A DNA stretch of 64,000 nt from assembly GCA_013397935.1 (NCBI GenBank), contig VZRN01004407.1:3441865-3505864 (forward strand), read 5' to 3'. This stretch comes from Dasyornis broadbenti (taxonomy: Eukaryota > Chordata > Aves > Passeriformes > Dasyornithidae). The notes below the pieces were generated by a model. The model was not told the DNA's origin. It did no database searches and was given only the letters and a program-made list of their open reading frames with translations. The position numbers were made by a program, and so were the translations under genes. This document shows, one piece after another, positions 63,101 through 64,000 of the stretch (position 1 is the first letter of the stretch; each line of letters starts with the position of its first letter).

Positions 63101-63860
63101 ATTAAATAGGAGCTTTATAATCTCTGCAAGTACAGAAAGTTTAAGATGGTGTGAACTAATACAGTTAATCTGAAAGAGCAACAAGAAGGAACAAGTGACA
63201 CGCTTACGGGGAATCACAAGGGCAGAATTAATATTGCACTCTACTCACTGTTAGACCAACTAGTGAACTACTGGCCTGGTTTGGGCTTTACTTTTTTGCA
63301 TAAATGCATTTTTGGTCTGCAAGGTTGTACTGCATTCTCTAGCATACAACTTTGATTTAGTCATGTAAATGTCAGAAATCCATCAGCAAACAAAGCCATA
63401 TGGAAGAAAAAGAGATATAATGGATTTTCTGTTTGCTTTAGAAACTTGACATCTGTGGATAGCATCATCTAAGTTACAATCCAATCACTTTTCATACTCT
63501 GGTCATTTTCATTTACCAATACAAGATGCATTTTATCTGAAGATACAAAGATGATAATAACAGAGAAGAAATCATTTATAAAACTTAAAATAGGAATATA
63601 CTTTAATATTTTTTCCTTTCACATCATAAATTTAGAGAAAAGCAAAGTCACATCTGTTCTAACTTAGCTCTTAAAAAATGAAGAGAACATACTAGCATTA
63701 TTTATATCTTGTCTATATTTGTGGTAAGATTTTTGGAGCCGGACCGAGCCGCTGGTGGCACCAATCACCTGGGCTCCGCAAAGTTCCCTGGTTGCCGGGC
63801 TCGGCGGTACTTACCCCTGCAGAGCAGGAGGAACCCGGCCGTCCGCGCCGCCGAGCGCAT
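46..63860 (-). CDS. RET: RET receptor tyrosine kinase, spliced, exons 1-15 (3' end off window)
   Basis: Single-pass receptor tyrosine kinase that signals for GDNF-family ligands with GFR-alpha co-receptors at the plasma membrane; in vertebrates it is needed for enteric neurons, kidney and motor/sensory neurons. Fifteen exons (63815-63860, 22381-22632, 20460-20753, 19747-19988, 17969-18170, 17318-17517, 12831-13089, 11549-11674, 10641-10751, 7962-8081, 6493-6749, 5199-5346, 1957-2064, 265-479, 46-168) join to 2703 nt with no stop, i.e. 901 residues. Order: signal peptide, four cadherin-like domains, cysteine-rich domain, transmembrane helix (about 627-648), juxtamembrane RRPSLDS, and kinase with GEGEFG loop, Lys749, HRD (Asp865), DFG (Asp883) and activation-loop Tyr891/Tyr896. 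All introns are GT-AG. Exon lengths equal my recollection of human RET except exons 1, 2, 3 and 5. The last exons are missing at the left edge. Identification is certain from the whole-length match. Confidence 0.98.
169..264 (-). other. RET: RET intron 14, 96 bp
   Basis: Bounded by GTAGGG and a pyrimidine-rich tract ending AAAG. At 96 bases it is by far the shortest intron here, close to the practical lower size for vertebrate introns. Confidence 0.95.
265..479 (-). CDS. RET: RET exon 14 (hinge, kinase insert, alpha-E)
   Basis: 215 nt, residues 789-860, phase 1 to 0, the human length. Acceptor TATTTCAG, donor GTAGGG. LIVEYAKYGSL contains the gatekeeper Val795 (human V804). It is followed by the kinase insert and by ALTMGDLISFAWQIS and MQYLAEMK of the C-lobe. 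Confidence 0.98.
480..1956 (-). other. RET: RET intron 13
   Basis: 1477 bases, AT-rich, with short A and T runs. I see no gene, clear repeat or other recognisable element. Confidence 0.9.
1957..2064 (-). CDS. RET: RET exon 13 (kinase alpha-C region)
   Basis: 108 nt, residues 753-788 plus one base, phase 1 to 1, the human length. Acceptor TTTCTGCAG, donor GTAAAT. Encodes SELRDLLSEFN with the alpha-C glutamate, then QVNHPHVIKLYGACSQD. It needs the neighbouring splice phases to be read, so it is not visible as a long open frame. Confidence 0.97.
2065..5198 (-). other. RET: RET intron 12
   Basis: 3134 bases of AT-rich sequence. A weak MIR-like stretch near 3735-3790 is too degraded to call. Open frames here are short and show no codon bias or homology I recognise. 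Confidence 0.9.
5199..5346 (-). CDS. RET: RET exon 12 (kinase N-lobe)
   Basis: 148 nt, residues 704-752 plus one base, phase 0 to 1, the human length. Acceptor CTCCTCCAG, donor GTACCT. Contains EDPKWEFPRKNL, the glycine loop GEGEFG (722-727) and catalytic Lys749 in VAVKML (human K758). Confidence 0.98.
5347..6492 (-). other. RET: RET intron 11
   Basis: 1146 bases. The exon 11 frame stays open for 45 more codons past its donor before stopping at 6357-6355; otherwise nothing recognisable. Confidence 0.9.
6493..6749 (-). CDS. RET: RET exon 11 (transmembrane and juxtamembrane)
   Basis: 257 nt, residues 618-703, phase 1 to 0, the human length. Acceptor GGTCCGCAG, donor GTAAGG. Cys621 and Cys625 match human C630 and C634. 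The hydrophobic span from about 627 to 648 is the membrane helix. SAEMTFRRPAQ, the tyrosine in ISYSSS (human Y687) and the PKA-type site RRPSLDS (human S696) are conserved. Confidence 0.97.
6750..7961 (-). other. RET: RET intron 10
   Basis: 1212 bases, AT-rich, with an A run of 16 at 7293-7308. No other feature seen. Confidence 0.9.
7962..8081 (-). CDS. RET: RET exon 10 (cysteine-rich domain, hotspot cysteines)
   Basis: 120 nt, residues 578-617, phase 1 to 1, the human length. Acceptor TTTCATTAG, donor GTAAGT. Cys601, 603, 609 and 611 correspond to human C609, C611, C618 and C620, the residues affected in human MEN2A and Hirschsprung disease. Between the two Cys-X-Cys pairs there are five residues (FPRQN) where human has six; one extra residue upstream restores the exon length. 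Confidence 0.96.
8330..8475 (+). repeat. MIR-like ancient SINE relic
   Basis: GTTACCTTGGAAGAGCC, then CCACTGTGAAATGGAGATAA and CAACACTTAACCACCTC follow the order of the MIR/core-SINE body. Such elements occur in amniotes generally. Judged by eye only. Confidence 0.5.
9585..9780. promoter_or_regulatory. Candidate enhancer-like element, intron 9
   Basis: Non-repetitive AT-rich stretch with GAAATAATTATC, GATATGCTAATTTAC and AGTAATTAATTTT homeodomain-type words. No repeat recognised. Weak support. Confidence 0.22.
10641..10751 (-). CDS. RET: RET exon 9 (cysteine-rich domain)
   Basis: 111 nt, residues 541-577, phase 1 to 1, the human length. Acceptor CTTAACAG, donor GTAGGG. YSTC, KTCPDG, CDVVE and VCPQDC are conserved; five cysteines line up with the human ones. 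Confidence 0.97.
10752..11548 (-). other. RET: RET intron 8
   Basis: 797 bases. Several overlapping open frames on both strands of up to 138 codons occur, but none resembles a protein and all look like chance. Confidence 0.9.
11549..11674 (-). CDS. RET: RET exon 8 (start of cysteine-rich domain)
   Basis: 126 nt, residues 499-540, phase 1 to 1, the human length. Acceptor CCCAACAG, donor GTACAT. ECEECGGLG, TGRC and WRQG are conserved, and five cysteines match human C515, C519, C528, C531 and C541. The first residues (LLKKEED) differ from the human YVAEEAG stretch. Confidence 0.97.
11675..12830 (-). other. RET: RET intron 7
   Basis: 1156 bases, including a TA/CA microsatellite at 12471-12506. 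Nothing else recognised. Confidence 0.9.
12471..12506. repeat. TA/CA microsatellite
   Basis: A run of alternating CA flanked by TA steps, about 36 bases, in intron 7. Confidence 0.9.
12831..13089 (-). CDS. RET: RET exon 7 (cadherin-like domain 4)
   Basis: 259 nt, residues 413-498, phase 0 to 1, the human length. Acceptor GAGCCTAG, donor GTAAGT. It begins IGKICIENC and includes SLYVNDSSVLRRPEC. The four cysteines match human C426, C430, C449 and C478, so the CLD4 disulfides look intact. Confidence 0.97.
13425..13490 (+). repeat. Possible SINE head (tRNA-like) relic
   Basis: AAGTCTGAGTTCAATCCCTG followed by CTCTGTCC resembles the B-box region of a tRNA-derived SINE. No intact A box or tail is seen, so this is only a suggestion. 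Confidence 0.25.
16720..16960. promoter_or_regulatory. Candidate enhancer-like element, intron 6
   Basis: Dense TAAT/ATTA words, including the palindrome ATTAATTAAT (16784-16793) and the dyad ATTACATTGTAAT (16811-16823), beside a CACCTG E-box (16827-16832). The clustering is more than the surrounding intron shows. Function is inferred only from motif density. Confidence 0.3.
17318..17517 (-). CDS. RET: RET exon 6 (cadherin-like domain 3)
   Basis: 200 nt, residues 346-412, phase 1 to 0, the human length. Acceptor TTCACAG, donor GTAAGA. Landmarks are LVLN, the calcium-site LVNDTEF, LHFNVSILPVS and RFAQ. N-glycosylation sequons occur at NKS, NVS and NIT. Confidence 0.97.
17518..17968 (-). other. 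RET: RET intron 5
   Basis: 451 bases, AT-rich. An open frame of 167 codons on the plus strand (17685-18188) crosses it into the antisense of exon 5 and is judged a chance shadow. Confidence 0.9.
17969..18170 (-). CDS. RET: RET exon 5 (cadherin-like domain 3)
   Basis: 202 nt, residues 279-345, phase 0 to 1; six nt longer than human. Acceptor TTCCAG, donor GTAAGG. Contains the calcium-binding VYDADTTP motif, the conserved TFRVEH and a predicted N-glycosylation site (NGS). Confidence 0.96.
18825..18838. repeat. AC dinucleotide repeat
   Basis: Seven AC units in intron 4. Confidence 0.85.
19654..19693. repeat. 20-base imperfect tandem duplication
   Basis: GTACAAAGAATGAGAAAAGG is followed immediately by GTACAGAGAATGGGAAAAGG, two differences in 20. 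Confidence 0.9.
19747..19988 (-). CDS. RET: RET exon 4 (cadherin-like domain 2)
   Basis: 242 nt, residues 198-278, phase 1 to 0, the human length. Acceptor TTTTCCAG, donor GTAATG. It carries LDREERERYEL, Cys232 (human C243), a predicted N-glycosylation site (N208-T-T) and the calcium-binding LDEDDSPP motif. Human Cys216 is Tyr205 here. Confidence 0.97.
19989..20459 (-). other. RET: RET intron 3
   Basis: 471 bases of unremarkable sequence. Confidence 0.9.
20460..20753 (-). CDS. RET: RET exon 3 (cadherin-like domains 1-2)
   Basis: 294 nt, residues 100-197, phase 1 to 1. The acceptor is the AAG at 20756-20754; this choice gives S-V-G-N-W and keeps the frame. The AG six bases downstream would create a stop. 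Donor GTAAAA. Cys126, Cys146, Cys155 and Cys186 match human C137, C157, C166 and C197, but human C142 is Arg131. KENKPPG holds the Glu-Asn calcium ligands of the CLD2/CLD3 site. Confidence 0.95.
20754..22380 (-). other. RET: RET intron 2
   Basis: 1627 bases, AT-rich, with one short direct repeat (21272-21313). No gene. Confidence 0.9.
21272..21313. repeat. 18-base direct repeat, period 24
   Basis: TAAAATCAAGCTGTGGCA occurs at 21272 and again at 21296 with no mismatch. It is a small local duplication in intron 2. Confidence 0.9.
22381..22632 (-). CDS. RET: RET exon 2 (cadherin-like domain 1)
   Basis: 252 nt, residues 16-99, phase 1 to 1. Acceptor TTTGCAG, donor GTAAGT. Conserved landmarks are ALGLYF at the mature N-terminus, PLLRIHALKD and SHENNW. 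Human Cys87 is replaced by Gln77. A cysteine absent from human RET occurs at residue 60 (HLCQNLIIS). The exon is 12 nt shorter than the human one. Confidence 0.96.
22633..27779. other. Intron 1 segment, 3' end
   Basis: Apart from the degraded CR1 terminus at 26051, this is AT-rich non-coding sequence. Open frames are short and unbiased. A faint SINE-like phrase near 25800 is not firm enough to call. Confidence 0.8.
26051..26100 (-). repeat. Degraded CR1 3' terminus
   Basis: CATCACAGAATTACAGAATA followed by a diverged GGGATCTCTGATG resembles the CR1 terminus in reverse orientation. It is short and mutated, so moderate confidence. Confidence 0.5.
27780..27990. promoter_or_regulatory. Candidate enhancer-like element, intron 1
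   Basis: Contains the near-palindrome CAGGCAATTACCTG (27816-27829), GAAATAATTATC and several ATTA words in non-repetitive sequence. Inferred from motif content. Confidence 0.28.
28125..28290. other. GC-rich islet in AT-rich intron 1
   Basis: About 165 bases with much higher GC than either flank, including GCGGCGGCAC. I do not recognise a repeat or coding sequence in it. It could be an old repeat, an alternative exon or promoter, or chance. Confidence 0.5.
29030..29135. repeat. AT-rich simple sequence
   Basis: A stretch composed almost only of A and T with recurring ATTAGATAAT-like words, in intron 1. Confidence 0.7.
30222..30254. repeat. AAAT tetranucleotide repeat
   Basis: Tandem ATAA units, imperfect at the right end. 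A shorter run of the same unit occurs near 31746-31762. Confidence 0.9.
34600..34847 (+). repeat. CR1 LINE 3' end, 5'-truncated
   Basis: The stretch reads as the 3' end of a bird CR1 element: GGCAGAGCGCTGGAACAGGC, then GACATTCAAAACCTGCCTGG, then CCCCTTCCAACCCTACCAG and the terminal TTCTGTGA. It lies in the antisense orientation to RET. The left limit is approximate because the older part is degraded. Confidence 0.9.
36275..36365 (-). repeat. CR1 LINE 3' end fragment, reverse orientation
   Basis: Starts with TCACAGAATCACAGAAAGC and continues GGGACCTCTGGTGATCATC and TGGTCCAACACTCC, which is the reverse complement of the CR1 3' terminus. Only about 90 bases remain. Confidence 0.88.
38440..38700. 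promoter_or_regulatory. Candidate enhancer-like element, intron 1
   Basis: Contains the perfect palindrome TGATTAATCA (38521-38530), CAATTAGG and ATAATTAATTC words, and a CAGCTG E-box (38655-38660) within 150 bases. Non-repetitive. Inferred. Confidence 0.3.
39867..39884. repeat. T homopolymer, 18 bases
   Basis: Isolated T run in intron 1; no associated element recognised. Confidence 0.95.
42040..42185 (-). repeat. MIR-like ancient SINE relic, reverse orientation
   Basis: TCATCCCTATTTTACACCTG followed by GTACAGAAAGGTTAAGG matches the reverse complement of the MIR 3' half, and the preceding bases (TAGTACTAAGTAG, TCATCATGTTTAAT) also follow that consensus in order. Confidence 0.5.
43867..43886. 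repeat. A homopolymer, 20 bases
   Basis: Isolated A run in intron 1 with no recognisable element upstream. Confidence 0.95.
44290..44480. repeat. A/C-rich low-complexity tract
   Basis: About 190 bases made largely of A and C on the plus strand, with repeated ACAAA and CCAAAA units and C runs. G and T are scarce. The minus-strand open frame across it (44138-44416) is phenylalanine-rich only because of this composition. Confidence 0.85.
46460..46560 (-). repeat. Possible MIR-like relic
   Basis: CACAAAGAGCTTTTACAATA, CCATAAACTGGAGGAGG and AATTTGGCCAAGAATTGCAA give a loose match to the reverse MIR consensus. Weak. Confidence 0.27.
47840..47862. repeat. T homopolymer, 23 bases
   Basis: The longest homopolymer in the window. 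I could not see a retroposed element or target-site duplication around it. Confidence 0.95.
49650..49980. promoter_or_regulatory. Candidate enhancer-like element, intron 1
   Basis: Non-repetitive stretch with GGCTAATGTGCAATTCACC, CATAATTCATGGGC, CAGATAACAATTTACTG (SOX-like AACAAT) and GAATTAGCCATTATC. It sits about one third of the way into intron 1 from exon 1. Inferred from composition only. Confidence 0.28.
53790..54110 (-). repeat. Old CR1-type LINE fragment
   Basis: Phrases typical of the reverse complement of CR1 occur in the right order: AGAGGTCATCTAACTCATCC, then CCACCTGTTCTTAAGATAC, TCTCCCTGCTACC and TTCCCTTATATCACTTGC. Divergence is high; boundaries are estimates. Confidence 0.6.
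57525..57610 (-). repeat. Possible MIR-like relic
   Basis: TTTTCCATTTCACAAGTGAA and GGAATTGCCCATATCAGAAA roughly follow the reverse MIR consensus. Weak. Confidence 0.3.
59990..60190 (+). other. GC-elevated stretch with strong plus-strand donor sites
   Basis: The stretch ends in CAG|GTAAGA at 60181-60189, a consensus splice donor on the plus strand, and has a second donor-like GTGAGT near 60066. It could be an exon of an antisense transcript; no protein or acceptor is clear. Confidence 0.25.
62700..62950. promoter_or_regulatory. Candidate regulatory stretch near the 5' end of intron 1
   Basis: About 1 kb downstream of exon 1: GGCTAATGAAAAC, CCATTAGCAATAAC and GGCTAATTC occur in non-repetitive sequence. 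Weak, motif-based. Confidence 0.2.
63815..63860 (-). CDS. RET: RET exon 1 (signal peptide start)
   Basis: 46 coding nt, residues 1-15 plus one base. The ATG at 63860 has A at -3 and no usable in-frame ATG upstream before a stop. The donor is GTAAGT (63814-63809), phase 1, as in human RET. The peptide has Arg at 2 and 6 and a short core (AGFLLLC) broken by Arg15 before exon 2 continues with ALGLYF. Human exon 1 encodes about nine more residues with a longer leucine run. The start is supported by phase, the downstream join and the CpG island, but not by a transcript. Confidence 0.85.
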
Positions 63861-63935
63861 CTTCCCCGCGCTGCTGCGGCCCCACCTCGGCGCTCCAGGC
63901 AGCACCGGCCGGGCTGCCGGACGGTCCGCGGGCTC

Positions 63936-63953
63936 TCAGTCGGGCCGGCCCAT
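63936..63953 (-). other. Upstream ORF of five codons in the RET leader
   Basis: An ATG in a strong context (GGGCCATGG) opens a frame encoding M-G-R-P-D and then TGA. It begins 93 nt upstream of the RET ATG and is in frame with it, but closed by its own stop. It acts as a uORF only if transcription starts upstream of 63953; the leader length is not known here. Confidence 0.45.
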
Positions 63954-64000
63954 GGCCCGGGCCGGCGGCAGCGGGCCGCGATGGGACGCACGGAGCCGGG

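Larger units (their letters stand above)
54111..63734. other. Intron 1 segment, 5' end
   Basis: AT-rich up to the CpG island, with A runs of 14 at 57689, 58772, 60473 and 62560. No protein gene seen. Confidence 0.8.
22633..63814 (-). other. RET: RET intron 1, about 41 kb
   Basis: 41,182 bases between exon 1 donor GTAAGT and exon 2 acceptor TTTGCAG. In human RET this intron holds the enhancer in which a common Hirschsprung risk variant lies, bound by SOX10. Here it contains CR1 and MIR-like relics, homopolymer runs, two GC-rich islets and several enhancer-like stretches listed separately. I found no protein gene; the longest open frame (151 codons, 52438-52893 minus) resembles nothing known to me. 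Confidence 0.92.
63735..64000. promoter_or_regulatory. RET: CpG island over RET exon 1 and 5' flank
   Basis: From about 63735 to the right edge the sequence turns abruptly GC-rich with dense CpG, unlike the AT-rich intron to the left. It covers exon 1, its donor and 140 bases upstream of the start codon. No TATA box is visible in that stretch, which fits a CpG-island promoter. The transcription start is not defined by the sequence, and most of the promoter probably lies beyond the window. Confidence 0.8.

Noticed and set aside
63713..63991. GTG-started open frame of 92 codons over exon 1
   Set aside because: It is in a different frame from the RET start, and is open only because of high GC. 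The frame that joins exon 2 starts at 63860.
1..64000. CRISPR arrays, operons, bacterial or phage elements, tRNA or rRNA genes
   Set aside because: Nothing of the kind is present; the exon-intron layout and CR1 repeats show vertebrate nuclear DNA.

Overview
The window holds one recognisable gene: the 5' three quarters of RET, the receptor tyrosine kinase for GDNF-family ligands, on the minus strand. Exon 1 lies in a CpG island at the right edge and exon 15 ends at position 46. All 15 exons were placed by eye from homology, GT-AG splice sites and phase. They join into one open frame of 2703 nt (901 codons), and 11 of the 15 exon lengths match my recollection of human RET exactly. Exons 16 onward (the rest of the kinase domain and the C-terminal tail) lie off the left edge.

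The source is a vertebrate and almost certainly a bird. The repeats are sparse, the recognisable ones are 5'-truncated CR1 LINE ends with the ATTCTGTGA-type terminus, and the DNA is AT-rich outside the CpG island. Another sauropsid cannot be excluded, and the species cannot be named.

Layout from right to left (gene order): the CpG island with a five-codon upstream ORF and exon 1 (63815-63860); a 41 kb intron 1 with CR1 and MIR-like relics, homopolymer tracts, two GC-rich islets and several enhancer-like AT/homeodomain-rich stretches; exons 2-7 (22632 to 12831), encoding the four cadherin-like domains; exons 8-10 and the start of exon 11, the cysteine-rich domain; exon 11 (6493-6749), the transmembrane and juxtamembrane region; exons 12-15 (5346 to 46), the kinase N-lobe, hinge, insert, catalytic loop and activation loop.

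There is no new multi-gene system here. The most interesting signals are inside RET. A 27-nt stretch of exon 2 matches exon 3 at 24 positions, and this puts an extra cysteine into cadherin-like domain 1. At the same time three cysteines of human domains 1-2 are missing, so this protein has an even set of six. That suggests a re-wired disulfide and possibly a small gene-conversion event. A short, arginine-interrupted signal peptide, a uORF in frame with the start codon, and a tandem exon 3 acceptor whose distal use gives an immediate stop are also worth checking.
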